Positions 10,901-25,900 are shown, counted from the first letter of the stretch. The stretch: 64,000 bases of DNA from Ceriagrion tenellum (GCA_963169105.1 OY720634.1:154387584-154451583), one strand, 5' to 3'. Program-made: numbers and translations. Notes: a model not told the origin generated them from the sequence alone.

Positions 10901-13900
10901 TATTTTTTTATTGATTCTGCAGTTCTTTTCAATCTCAGTACAACTATCTTTCATATTTGGTGTTCCTTAAATCTTAACCTGCCATTCTCACCTCCTCCTA
11001 CCTATTAATTAATGCCCACTAGTGAAGTATTCCTCTGAAACAGTCGAGAAGGAAAAAGAACATTTCCTATGAAAATAATGATGGCTTTATTCTCTATACT
11101 TTTGCCATCTCTTTAAACCTACATATCAAAGACTATTTGTTTTCTACTTCGTGAGGCACCTAGGTATACATATTACAATCCTTAATTATGATTCCTTCAT
11201 ATTTTTACTCTCAGTACCCACCTAATATCATAAATTTATTTTGATATTGACCACATCTCTCAATAATGCAGCCTTCCAAATGCAAATATAAGTGTAGAGC
11301 CCTTTTTCCTCTTATGTATATATTGCCCAAGTCACCATATTTCTCCTCTCTTTCTCTCGTTAATGTTATTCTCTGCTCATATTCAACTTATCCTAATTAA
11401 TGCATTAAAATTACAATGAAACAATCAATCCCAAGGAATAAAATTGGAACCTGAATAACCTAGTTATGCATAAAGTGATTTCACCAGTTAAGCTACACAG
11501 ATAGGAATGGCTACCTTGGTTTTCTCTTCCATTCTGGATTTCATGAGCTCTTAAAAGATTTATGGTCATGTTCAAAATCATTGTGTTTCTTTTCAGCCTT
11601 CACAAACTTATTTGAGGAAGATGACACCTGAGTAGCTTATTTCTTTGACTGTATCCCTTGGTACAATTTTGTGGGATGAGTTCCAATTCCCTACCATGCT
11701 GCTGACTTCCATTAACACATTAATACCAATTGGCTACCTTATTTGCCAAATATTTACAACTTTTTAAAACTTCACTTCTCCTGCAATGTGTGCCATTCCT
11801 ATAGATACACCCCATCCTTTTGGTTTTTAGATTCTCTAAACTTTCCTTTCCTTTTTCCTAGATTGACCGTGTGTTTTTGTATGATTGTGTGCGGAGAAGA
11901 TTGCATCAGTATTGTTTGTAGCATATGTTTACGTGATAATAAGAATTCATCAATATGGCTGACTTAGTAGAAGAATATTCACAAACAGCTGATGCAGTCG
12001 TATGTATTAACTATTGTAATAAAAGACGTATTATGACAATCATTTAAAGGACTTGAAATCAAAAAATGCTACGCTGAAGTACAGATTAGAAATCCCGAAG
12101 AGGGCAGTATTGAATGAGCAATCCCTCAGCAGTAAACAGAAGCCTTTGGATGTGTCCTATACTGTGCCTCAAGCATCTTTATCCAGCATGCAGAGTGTCC
12201 AAGAAATCCTCGTTGAAGTGTCCACAAGAGCTGTGAGAGAGTCCTTCCCCGATGTTTCTGATGTACCTGTTTTGGTTCTGCCATCTACCATTATCAAATT
12301 TGGAGATTACCGGTTTAATTCAGCTATGTTGATTTTTCAGGCATTACATGGGAAGGGCATTAAAACACCTCCTAGGACAGTGGCAACTAAGGTTATGGAG
12401 AACCTTCTGAGTATCCCGTTGATAGAGGGGAAAGATGTGGCTGGTGCTGGCTTCATCAATATGAGGATAAGGAGGCAGTATGGCAAGAAAGTCCTAAAAG
12501 ATGAGATATTACATGGAGTGCAGCCACTCTCTCATCAGCGACTGAGGGTGGTGGTCGATTTCTCCTCTCCAAAACGTTGCCAAAGAAGTGCATGTGGGCT
12601 ATTTACGATCAACAATCATCAGGGAGAGCATAGAAAGACTGCTGGAATATCTGGTCCATGAAGTTCTTTGAATTAACCACGTACAGTGGAACCTCGCTTA
12701 ATGAGCATAATTCGTTCCAGTCTCTTACTTGTAATGCGAAACACTCATTAGGCGAAGCAGTTTTTCCCATACAAATTCATATAAAATTTGATAACGTGTT
12801 CCATGCCAAAAAAATACTCAAAATAATTTATGTACAACATTTATTCAAAGAAAATTATGTATACATTGTGAAGGAGCGTGATTCATCTTCCTCTTCTCTT
12901 CTATAGCGGAATGAACAAACCTGGAATGAGAATTCGATTTGTAGAAAACAAAAAAAAATCGAAATAATCAATTTACTATTTATGATACACACCTAAATCT
13001 TTTTTACTAGAAAGCTGTCTAGAGGCATTTGTTTTCGCTGACGCTTCAGAATTTGGTGGAAATGTGATGGTGTGGTGCTACCGTTCCTCTCGGGAACGAC
13101 GGAAAGGATTGGAAGAATCCTGAAAAAACATGATATAACCCTGAGATATAGCACAGTAAAGAAAATTGGAAACATTCTGCCTAAATCAAAGGACAAAATC
13201 CCGGATATCCAATACGAAGGAGTTAAATAGATTCCCTGCAGCTGCAGCCAGAAGTATGTGGGACAAACAAAGAGGGCGATTTTGGTCCGTTTAAGTGAAC
13301 ATCAAAGGGCTCTCAAAAACAAGCACTGTACGCAGTCAGCCATCGCAGAGCATGCCTTTTCCAACCCGGGACATCACATAACAATAGGTGACGCACGAGT
13401 CTTGGCCAAAGAAAGGTCTTACTTCCCTCGACTCATCTGGGAGGCTATTGAAATAGAGAAAGTGAAAGATAATTTCAATAGAGACGACAACCACAGACTC
13501 CACAACACTTGGAAAAGACTTCTAAGTAAAATCGCACCAAAATCAGGGTCCTCAAGGCTGATTGGTACCAGAAGGCCACCCTGAGGACGGTATATATAGA
13601 TGCCCAATTCCACCAGCCGGCATTCAGAACCTGATCTGAAGATGTGGCCAGCATCGGCCACGAAACATCATCGTCTTGATAACGACATGCAGCGAAACCC
13701 GGAAACCATGGGTATCCCTGCACTAGTGCTGCGAAAGCCTCAAGCAGAAACACTAATCACAGTTTATATGCCGTGCAAGTGCCTTAATGACATGGCACTG
13801 AAGCACTTATGTTCTATGAGCTTTTGATTTAAACAGGTTTACAGTTAAAAATACTTATTCCTTGCATGTGAGCAATCTTATTTTACAATAAGAAATCTTT

Positions 13901-16900
13901 GCAGAGTCAATGAAATTCTCCCATTCCATCAAATTCATTCACTTAAAATGAAACTGCTTTAGTGAACAGAACTTTGACATGACAATATTCAAGCCAGCAG
14001 CAGGTACACCAGTGAAATGGATAGAAATTGTCATGAGGAAAAAATCAGCCTGGACTGGGAATCAAATCATAGACCTTTGGCTTCACCAATGCACAGACTA
14101 CTACACTACCCAGGAATCCTCATTCTCATGGCAATTTTAGCGGATACAAGGCAATTAGGCCTTAAGCCCTAGTAATCCATCCAAGATGGCAACACTAGGG
14201 AGATGAGGGCTTAGAGGAAGCTACAATACTGGCTGAATCCTGATCAAGAATTTATGTTATGCTTGGCTTATAAGACAATATTCAAGCTGGCTGCAGATAC
14301 AGAGGTGAAATATGTTGAAATTGCCTCTGAAATTGAAATATTTTCTCTTGTATACAAAGGAGTATACTGATGGAGTATAAAGAAATAGCTATTTCTTTAT
14401 ACTCCACCGCTGCATCTACAAGGGCTTAAGACCCAGTTCCCTAGTATCCACCAAAATTGCCTCAGGAATTAGGATGCCTGGGTAGCATTGTGGTCTGTAC
14501 ATTGACTGAGCATGCCAAAGGTCCATGACTCAATTCTTGTGGCCATTTTTAAGGATAATTTTGATGTATTTATGTATTATCTAAATATATACATAGGTAC
14601 ATTACTATACAAGTTTCATTAGCAATGACAGCAATCCCATGGGACAATCTAATGATAGAACAGATGTGTTATACATACATGATAAATACACTGTATTTAC
14701 ACTTACAACGACAGTGCATTTTGCCTAAAATTTAGGACCTAAATTTGGGTTCAACCTTGTGTACTCAAGAATATGGAAAACTCTAATGCAATTTTTTACC
14801 GTATCCTTTCATGCAGAGAAATATATAACATACTGGGCAAAAATATTTTTGAAATGGGAAGGTGGTTTATGATGCATGATTTACAAAAAAAAGACACAAC
14901 ATACATTTTTTAAGAGAGAAGTGGATTTTCCAGGATTTACCTGATATTTAAGACATGGGGTGTGATTTGATGCATTAATATGGTAATTTTATTATATAGT
15001 ATGTAGATGATGACATTTGGACAGTGCTGAAATTTCTGATTTTAACGTTAGTCTTAAAGATGTTGAGATTTTATGTGGACGAATTGGTATGAGTATTACA
15101 ACCATGTTTTCCATGTCAACAGGTATTTGGAGAGAAAATTCTAGGAGTGATGACATTCATCATTCCTTTGGGAGTAGCCCTCTCAACATTTGGCTGTGCA
15201 CTAGGCATTCAATTTAGTGTGACAAGACTATGCTTTGCCGCCGGTAGGGAAGGTCATATGCTGCAAGCATTGTCCTATGTACATATGCGGCGTTTCACTC
15301 CAGCCCCTGCAGTGATTCTTCAAGGACTGTTGACAGCTTTGTTCATTGTTGGGGGTAACATTGTGGAGCTCATCGATTTTGCCAGTTTTCTGGTCTGGAT
15401 ATTCTATGGTGGTGCTATGGTGGCTTTATTGGTTCTCAGGAAGACAAAGCCAAATGTGCATAGGCCATACAAGGTATGCAAAGTTCATCCCTGTTTTAAT
15501 AAACTCATTAAGGGGCTGCAATTTGCAACAGTATGATGGTCATATATGGGGATGAGGGAATTCCCCCTTTGAATAAATGCAAAGATTTGTGAGAAATAAT
15601 GTCCTATGTTTCATGGCTTTCACCTGATTTTCAACAAATTTGTGTTAATTCTGGGGTTGAAATAATAATGTAGAAAGTAAGAAGCAAAATTATTTAACTT
15701 TTTTGTTAAATATTCATCCGTAATCCCAAGGAGAGCACAAAGAGATCAGCTTAAAGTAGCAAAGGACAGTGGTAAAATTAAATCAGTTACATGTCAGCCA
15801 GGGGCAATCACAGAGGGGAGGATAAAGGGGATACATCTCCCCATGAAAATTTTGGGTTTTACAAAACAATTTTGACAACTAAACATAGTTATCAAATGCA
15901 ACATTAAACACTCCAATCACTGATTTGAATAGTATAATAGTTATTATTATGCTCATTATTATATAGATATAATGTATAATGATGTAAAAGGGTTGTAGCT
16001 TTTTTAGGATTACTGAAAACTGCCATAATTTAATGGTAGTCTCTCCCCTGAAATAAATTCCTGGGATCGCTCCTGATGTCAGCAGATGAGCCTTCAAGCA
16101 TGATTTTACAGCCCCCTTACACTGTTTTATCTGCAAAAAACACAAATTATGAGGTTCACAGTCCAGTGTAACAGTGCAATGATAAATAATTCAAAACAGA
16201 AGGAATTATCTGTGAAAAATCATTTTATCTGGGTTTAAAAAGTTAGTCAATCCAGCCCACAGCAGGTTAAGGTTAGTCACCCACATTCCCTACCCACTGC
16301 CTGGGGTTCCCCGGCATGGGTGTGGCGGTCAGTCTTGTTGGGTTATAAACCAAAAGTGTGAGGGACTTCCCCCAGCAGATGAGCCAAGTGTTAAGGTACA
16401 GGTCATGGACCTCATTGAAAAGTTTTTAGAAGGGTGTATGGTGAAAGGGTTATAAAGTAAAATGAGAGAAAAGTGGTCATGGCGTGGATACAAAGAGTTT
16501 GATGACAAAATGGTGACAACTGGTGCAGGGGGATGAAGATCTCTTCCAAAGAAGGACGGGAGACGGAAAAAACCCTAACCGTTTGTAAATTGTTAATCCG
16601 ATATGCAGCAGCCAAGGAAGAGGACAAGGGTGCTCAATAGATTCCAGGACAGGCTCTTAAACAGTAAAGGGAAACTGATTTTCCCATCCCCCCTTGTTCT
16701 ATCTTTGCCTTTTGTTTTGCTTGAGGTCTTTTACAAATATTCCGTCCACATGTATTTCGAGGACAATAACCTCTGTATTTCCCCTGGTGATCCCTTGGTC
16801 GCGATCTTGACAATAGGGAATGGGGAAGTTAGGGCGGTTGGGCAGTGGCACTGCATTCCCACCAGACACATAACTTATTAGCTATTCAGATATCTGAGAT

Positions 16901-19900
16901 TCAGATTTGGAATTATTTTTGCAATATTTTCTAAATTAATCTGTAGGTATGCCACAAGGATCACCTTCGTTCACGCCGTTGCTGTGCGAGTACGTGAAGG
17001 GATATTCGTCAATGATTCATTGAGATCAGCCCCAAGCGGATCGTTGCACATTCTCTCCAGACCAGTTGAGAGATTGTATTGTCCTGCACAGAATACAATT
17101 TAACCAACAATTTCTCTTTAGGCTACTATTTTTCGCCATTAAATGCATTTACAATTCTGGTTTCTTTCCATTGCTACCAAACATGATGAAACACCTACAC
17201 TAGCACCCCTAACTAGACCCAAAGTGGCATACGGCATCAGTTTATTTTGAAAAATCAATGTACGCTTTTAAAATTCCTCAGAACGAAAGTCGGAACCATA
17301 GGGGGGAAGGTGGAAACAAAACTTTCCCACAAAAATCAGAAGTTCATTTTTCGTTCCTTGGGGCTTTAGTACAGAATATTTTTATTCCACTTTCATTTTG
17401 GAACCACTTATGTTCCGAGACTTTCGTTCCTACTTTTGGTTCAGTTCCTTGAACCGAAACTATCTGAACCCACTCTGAGCCGTTCAGGAACCATGGCTTT
17501 AGTTTCGTTCAACATACCTGGAGAAAAGTCTAGGATATCATGGAGTGCCTCAGATGTTCTTAAAAAGTGCCAATTGAAGAGACATTAGGTCAGACAAACG
17601 TATGCATTTCACCATTCCCGTTCGAAGTGGGTTAAGTCAAGGAATTTAGTTACAGCCATTAGCCCAAGGAAACTATCTCCCTTTTCATAACTTCCTCTGT
17701 AAAGCCCAATCCTTACAAAATACTGTCGCTTCCCTTATCATTGGTGCATTGTTTCATGCATGCTCTCCAATTCTTTAGACTTATAATACTTGTCAGGTAA
17801 AGTCTCTCCTCTACCCAAGAACACTGCATAAGGATGGAAAACTCCCATCTCGACTCTGTTGCCAATGGAAGCGAAAGAGTTGAAGTTCTACTTTTGGCTA
17901 CGGGCTGTGCTGTTTCAGTTTTCAAGACATAGCAGATGCTTAGCTAGCAGCAAGCTCTTACTCCATGTTACAGAATATGATTGGGAGCTTGGAGCTTATT
18001 TAAGCTCTTTTCGCAAGTTTGCTCCGTGTCCAAGTTACAGAATTAGGGCCCTATTACCAAATTCTGCAAGCGATAGGTAGGTATTTAATAGCTGGAAATT
18101 CGGTGTTAAATTGAGAATATTCTGCTCATAAGGACTGAAATGTTGCTGCTTAATTAAATAAACAACTTAAATCGAGAACCTACAAAAATCAAGTATTTAC
18201 CATTGAAATTCCCTCTAGTTTCCAGCCAGACTTTACTGTCACTACATAAAGTTGAGAAACTACACAAAAGCGCCAAACTTCATAATATCAAGGTTTTACT
18301 GTATTTAACAAACCTTTGTACCTGATGATGCCATAAAATTGGTGAAACACATCATGCACATAAGAAATTTGGTAGAAAAGTACTTAATATTTCGCTTCAT
18401 TATGGATACTAGCATAAATGCTTCAAAGAAGTGATGCCATATGCAGTTACGTTTTTTTTTAAAGCTTGGTACTTGTCCTTCAGGGTTTGGCCTATGCAGC
18501 ACGATGAGACTGACCGGACTAAGTAAATGATAAACAACAGCAAGGCCAGTCCTGACAAATGGGACTCATAAATGGAGATTATGTAGAGCTCATTAACCAT
18601 TTTGCAACGGTGGAAATTGCTGATATGTCTCCCTTGCCCAGAGATCCCCAGAATCTGTACACCTCTGTACAGTTTATACTGTACTTTCCGAAGAGGAAAA
18701 TCTCACAGGTATACAATTTTACCCATTGGGACTAAACTCTTGAGGGGCATTGGATCCTCCTCCATGGCAACTGATCAGTGGCAAACTCTACCCCTTCCTT
18801 ACATTGGCAGCTCCTCTCACAGTTTGTGTCTGTGCTAAATAACTGTTCATACTATGACTGTGATGAACATTCTTGCTCTTTTTATCAAAATATGAATTTG
18901 GAAGTCTAGGGTTGTGCAGAAGAAACACAATTATGTGTAGAATCAATTTTAGTAGCTCTAGTTATTATCATTGGCCACATCTCAGCACAAGATATCTGGT
19001 ATTATATACAGTGAAACTCATCTTTAACACCTTTGAGGGAAATCTTAATTTACAGGAAAATGAAGCAAAGTCATTAGCAAATATTTTGTAATCTTATTTA
19101 ATTTGAATGGACTACACCCAAATTTAATGGTTGCAACTGAATGGTGCATTTGGCAGGGAAAATACTAATTAATTTTCCTTTTCAAGTTAATGGGGCTCCA
19201 ATTGAATAACAGAAGGATTTTTCTGTTTTGAACCCGTCTTTGCATCGAGGGCATGCATTTGTCCTTCAAAATGCTAGATGTCATTCATGCCCTTGTAGTG
19301 GCTGCATATGTAGTAGGCAACATCCCGACATTATTAAAAATATGTGGATTCCTAGATTTCCCACAACAAAGGGCCTCGGTCTCTCACTCACACATCTGAA
19401 TTGGCTCCTAAAAAACCAGTGAGGTGATCTGTGCTGCATTTTTCCTCATGGGATTAGTCCCCTTTGAAGTCTAGGGTCTTGCGTGGAAGTATAAAATGAA
19501 GAAGAATAGTCACGCCCACAGAAAATATGCCTTTAAGTACATAGTCATCAAAAGATTATACAAAGTTGGGCTTTTCCAATGAGAAATTGTTTCATCATCT
19601 ACACTTTCAGGTCTATCTTTGATGCTGTTTTAGAAATATAGCATTGAATTTTGAAATGGTCCATTCATCCATGTAATGCTTTGAAGTCATCAATGCCTAG
19701 TCAAGCTGCTGCATAAAGTGCCTTTCCGTTTGAAAAAACTCAACTAATAGGTACACTATGGACTTGCAGAGCACACTTCACAGAAAGCACGCACAATCCT
19801 TGCTGAAGTATGATCTCAATAAATATTTCTATTAATTGTTCTTCATGTTTTTAGAGGTCCTTGGATCCTAACACTGATTTCAAGAGGAATGAAACAGTGT

Positions 19901-22900
19901 CATGATCACGTCCCCATGACCCATTGAACGGGAATTACATTGTTCCACAAAATTAAGAACAGCTCTTCAACAAATAATGTTAAAAAGTCGAAACTTTAAT
20001 AAAAAACAGTTGAAAAATGTTACATGTGATGATGATTAAACTGAAAGAAATTAAGCAGTAACCTACAATATTTTGCTATTTCTGTAACAGGCTCGAAAAA
20101 TGGGCTCTTTTTTTCACTGTCTCATGAATAAAAGAATTTTGACATCAATGAAAAAATAGGAATTACAAATATTCAACAGAAAATAAAACACGTTGGGTGT
20201 GGAAATTTGTTTCATTACAATCGGCCCAGGCATTATTCTGTAATTTAGTCTCAAACTCCGGGTCATCTAATTTTTGCAATGACTTCAGTCGTCAGTTGAT
20301 ACGTATAAAATGTGCCGACCAACATCTTCCTCCTTGACATTTATTCATCGGTTGTTCCATGAGTATACATATGGATTGTTGACTCCATACTAAAAAGTGT
20401 TGCCTATAATTCCACATGTAAACAACATGAAGAACTTCATTGATTGAGGCTCTTGTACTAGTGAGGTAATGCGATGTTCGAATACAAATGCAGTCAAGAG
20501 AACAGAAATTATCACCATTAGCCCTGCGGTAACCATAAATATAGAGCAAAATAAATATACATTAAAATATAGAACAAAGGCATTAAGCCATGATTCCAAA
20601 ATAATCAAAGAAAAACAATTTTTGATTCTTAGTCTTTAGTTGTTTACTACTGTTGTTTACTACTGTTGTTTACTACTATTGTTTACTAATACTCTCATTG
20701 TTGTTCATGATATGTGTTAACCAGCATTAATGACCTTTGAAATGTTTAATTTCTCTTCATTTTAAACATATAATAAGGGAAATAGGCTTCCGTAAATTTT
20801 AGGAATCCGTAATTCATTCACAGATTGTATATACATACAGACGTGACTATGTTAGCTGAATATTTTGAGGTTTCACTTTCATAGAACACGTTCACATGGG
20901 ATAAATCAGATTTTGAAAAATCTTAGAAAATGTGTGAACAAACCCAAATAAACACCACTTATTTACATTTACAGAAACCATACAAGCATTTTAAATAAGC
21001 CTACTACTAAGGGTTTTTTCACAATCTTGACTTATTTTTGTCAAATAAAGAAAACATTCAAATTTACTAACCCAATCGAATCCCTACAGATTCTGCTACT
21101 GAAAATATAAATCTACTAATGAAAGATAAACCAGTAAATTTGAATAGTCTACACATACCATCTTAGTCTACACATACCATCTCAGTTGAACAAGAAGAAT
21201 CTTGAACAGATTCTTCTTGTTCAACTGAGTTTGGCATTTTTGGTCCTCGTTTGCCGGTACCCTGTTTTCCAGCCTGGTACAAAAATATTTCTGAATGGAG
21301 AAGGCATAGCAAAATCTTGAATGATGCCAAGCACACTGAAGTTTGATTTGGTGTCTGATGACCATTGATGAGGGTTCACAATGTAAGCTTCATATGTTTC
21401 ATTCTCACTTCCTGTAGCAGATCTTTCCTCCCTTACATCCACAAAGTTACTCTGAGATGTCAAAAATAATCAGCTGTAATTTAAAACTTCATGCCGTCTG
21501 TTCTCTTCAACTGTAAAGTAATAACCATCACAGTTTCACGTAAATGACATTCAACAATGCCCATTTACGTGTTGATGGGAAAGACTTTTTTCAAGGCAGC
21601 GCCAAGGACTGGGTGAACTAAAATTTCTGGGAATCTGGATCTGGGAAATTTAGGCAACACTTTACCTAGGCGATGATGCCAAACATTTAAATCCATTATG
21701 TATATTCATGGGTCGTTCAATCCTAAGATTGGTTGTCTGCAGCCCTCCACCCTTCCTTATCTAATACTAGTTCCCTTGCCTCCTGGTATCTCTTCCTATG
21801 TACTTTCCTCTTTATTTGGTCAATGAACTTATTCCTGGGTCTTCCTCTGGGGGATTTTCACTCTACTATGCCTTCAATTGTGTTCTTCACAATCCCATTC
21901 TCTCTCAGGGTGTGTCGAATTCATCTGATTCTTCTATTCATTGTGGTGTTCCATGTGGTCCTTTCCTCTTCCACTCTTCTGAACACTTCATTTGTTATTT
22001 TGCCCATCCATTTTATCTTCAGTATCCTCCTCCAGCACTAGGTTTTCATGAAGTCTGTTCTGGTCTGCTTTTCCAATGGTCCATGCTTCCATGCTGCTTC
22101 CCATCCATAGTGCCATGTCCCCATGAATGCTTTCACATACTGTTTCCTGGTTTTTACTCCAATCTTCTTTGAGTACAGCAGCTGTCTTCTTCCCATGAAT
22201 GCCTTATTAGCTTGGGGTATTTTCCACTTGATGTCCATCAAACTTCTTCCATCCCACGTGATGGTACTTCCAACATAGGAGAAGGAATCCACTTGATCTA
22301 ATTTCTCTCCTCTCAGGGTGATTTCTACATTCAGCTTCTCTCTTCTGCATACTAGGATTTTGGTCTTCTTCTTACTTATTTTCATGTTGTATCCCTGGAG
22401 AACCTGGTCCATTACGTTTAGTGACCTTTGAAGATCATCGTGATTTCCAGCTATGACTGTGATATCATCTGCGAAGCTGAGCATATTTATTTCATCACCA
22501 TTCATCTTTTTTCCACACAGTCCAATTTCTTGTGCTTCTTGAATGGCCTCCTCCAAGTACATGTTGAACAATGCTGGTGAGAGGTTGCATCCTTGTCTTA
22601 CTCATTTGTTGCTTTTAGCTTCTATCTGACTTCTGTCTCTCATTCTCATTGCAAATGCTTGCTTTATGTGTAGTTGGTAGATTTTTCTTCGGTAGTCATA
22701 ATCTAATCAGAGTTTTTCCAGCAGTCTGTACATCTTGTTCCACTCAACACTGTCGAGGGCTTTCTCCAGGTTCACGATTGCGATGTAGAATGGCTTGTTC
22801 ACAAGTATTTTTTTCTCTACCATTACTTACAGACTCTACCATTACTCTCAGTCCTTGTCTTCTTCGGTATTGCAATCATTACACTCCTTTGACAGTTGTC

Positions 22901-25900
22901 TGGAAGTGTTCCACTTTGGTAGCTATTTTTGATTACCAGGTACAGGTAGGTTATCCTTGGCTTTGCTTCCAAATACTTTGATGATTTCTACATTGATATT
23001 GTCCGCTCCAGATGCTTTGTTTCTTCCAGAGCTCTTCTACTGCTCTATCGAATTCAATCCTCAGTATGAGTGGGCCCCGATGTTCCTCATCAACCTCGCT
23101 TTTGTTATTCATTAGGTTTTCTTCCAGCGGCATCAGACTTTGGTAAAATTCTTCGATGATTGCTTCGATCTATTCCTAATGTCTTCATGTTGATAGTTCT
23201 CATTTTCCTCCTGTATCATTTGCGATATCATCTGCCTGGTGAATTCGCCAACCATCTTAACATGTTTCGTTTTCCTCTCTCAGCAGTGTTTCTTCAATAG
23301 CTTGTATGCTGTTTCCATGTCTCCCTTTTCATGTTTTTGTTGACTTCCTCACAGCAACTTTCGATTCAATCCTCCTTAGCCTTCATGAGTGATTTGGTTC
23401 CCTAGCTTCTTGTAGAGGGTTGCCTCACTTTCATTTCTGGGGTTCTAGCTTTTCCTTCTTTCTTCTATTAGTTTCCTATTCTCCATTGTTATCCATGGCC
23501 TCTTTGTTGTTATTGTCTAACCAGTTGCTCCTCAGCTACTTCTGTGATTGTCCTCTTCAACTGATATCATTTTTCTTTGATACCCATTTCTGCCTCATTT
23601 TCTAGTTTTCTGTCGACGGCTGTGGCAAACCTCTCTGTTTCCTTCTTCAGCCAGTATTTTAGTGTCCCACCCCTTGGTTCGTATTTTATCTTCTCGTTTT
23701 TCTTCTACTGAAGGTAGCTGTCCACATTGCTAATAGGTAGTGGCCACTGTTTATATCCGCACCGGGATAACCTTAGCACTGCTTTATTTGGTATTTGTAT
23801 CTAACTCTTACATGTATGTAGTCTCTTTGGCAATATCCCCTGGCTTCTTCCACGTGTACCTTCTATGCCAATGGTGCTCAAAGAGAATGTCGTTTACCTA
23901 GTCCAAAATATCCGACACTATTTCCTTCTTTCCCCTTCACTACCCCAAGGACTTCATCAATTCGCTCGGACATTTCCTCTATTTCTTCTTCCATACGGCT
24001 AGACGTTGGCATGTAGGCCTGCACGATCACTGTGTCCGTCGGCTCTCCTTCCAGCTTCATCATCAAAGAGTCCTCTCGCTGTACCGACTTCACTGTCCAG
24101 CCCCATTCTCTCTTCAGTATGATGCCTACACCTGCAATACTCTGGTCGTCTCCTGAAGTTATCACTCCTCTATCAGTCGCTCTAGCAATTGTCTGCCCCT
24201 GCCCACTTGATCTCACTAACTCCCAGCATATTTATCCCTAGCCTCTTCACCTCTATCCTCATGTTCTCCAGCTTCTCGCTCATCCCTAAAGATCTCACAT
24301 TCCCTGTACCCATCCTGCACTTGTTCTTCCGGATTGATGTGCCTCTCCCAGTATTCCCCTCCCACAGATCTGATTGGGTGACTATTTTACCTCCGAAATA
24401 TTTTACAGGGAGGAATGCCATCATGTCTTATATATTATTTGAATGCAGGTCTGCATCTTTTAGGGATACTAATGATGTGGTTTCCCTGTTGCCTTTCACA
24501 TTGCTGCACGCTGTTCGATTCTGTGAACTTAGCCCAATTTCACGACCCTCGTCCGAAGCTGTGGCTGTTGATACTGGCCCAATCTCCTTGATCTGCATCA
24601 TCAATGCCTTATGCTGAGACTGCAGCTTCTCAGTAGAGGGGTCAAATTTGGGTAGCATGCATAAGTTGGGTTGGCCAGCCAGGAATAATCTTTTCCATCG
24701 CTTGGTCTCGAATGTGCGACCCTCTGAACGGGAGTCAAACACACTACCACTGGTCTAAACCTGACATAAGTAAATCCTAGGATCTTTCATTTTTTGAAAG
24801 TGTAAATAGTACAATAAGTTTGCATTAGAATGGTTTAAAAAATTTTGGGCTCAGAAGAAAGTGACGTATATCGAGAGAAAACATAAATTCTGGGAACATG
24901 TAAGCGAGGTTTCACTGTAAGAGAGCTATTTTTTTGTAGAAAAAATTTTGAACTCATAGCAACATTTAGTTATTATCAGTCATACATCCTAAGATTTAAT
25001 TCCCTGAGGCCCTCCTCTTCAATTTCTCATCAGCATCCTGTTTCATTTTTACATATTTCTTTAAAATTTCTAGGTAATCAAAAACTTTCAAGTAAAGGTC
25101 CACTAATATTTTTATTGTTTATCACCCAGGTTTCGTCACGTAATGACATCTTCAGGTACAAATATTGTCCCACATGGGTATATATACAAAATCAGGTGCA
25201 GAGGAATGCGGGAAAGGGAAGGGGGGGAGAAGGAAAAACCGTTGGAGTATGGTGTAATGGGTAAGGGGCAGGTAGGGAGGGGTCGGCGAAGGGGGGGGGG
25301 GAAGCGTTGGGCTAATTGGAGAAAATACCAGGCGACGGGAAGGGGGGGAAGAGTGGGAGGGGAAAAATAGGAAGAACAAACATACTTTTTCCTTAGAAAT
25401 TTAAAAAATACAATGTATACACAGGTCGACGGTGATTAGCAAGTCCAGGCTATTGATGAGAGTACAGTTCAAATGGGGTCGATGGCTCTTTGTTGATGCT
25501 CAATGATGGTTTAATTACTCGTAAAACCTTGAAGAGGTAAAAGATTATGTATATACAATGTGTTACCAAGTATATATACAATGATTACCGATATGGAGAG
25601 GTTCCACAAAGTGAAGCCTGAATTTATTAGTTACATTTAAAATTTCTTATAACTTGAATTAATTATTCCATCCATCTTAAGTAATTCTTCCCATTCATAC
25701 CTCATTCCTCTTACAGTTTGCATACGCTATCTTTTCTCTCCTACTTTTCACGTGACAAATTCATTATAGATTCTCCATTTTACACATTTTTAGATAGTTC
25801 ATTTCATTTTCATCATTCATTAACATATCATTGCCATTGTTTAGAATGAGCTTCGTTCTGTAGCTGTCATTTATGTCATTATCCATGCTTAAATACTTTA

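Noticed and set aside
20390..20608. Hydrophobic open frame on the - strand, faintly like a ligand-gated channel membrane segment
   Set aside because: Only one segment matches loosely, the HHR-type word is wrong, no neighbouring exon or splice sites were found.
12684..24919. One 12-kb Tigger element bounded by matching 19-bp inverted ends
   Set aside because: A conserved transporter exon (15123-15473) lies between the ends, so they belong to separate relics.
25143..25370. Gly/Arg-rich open frame on the + strand
   Set aside because: It is the complement of a Penelope polypyrimidine tract; low-complexity composition explains the open frame.
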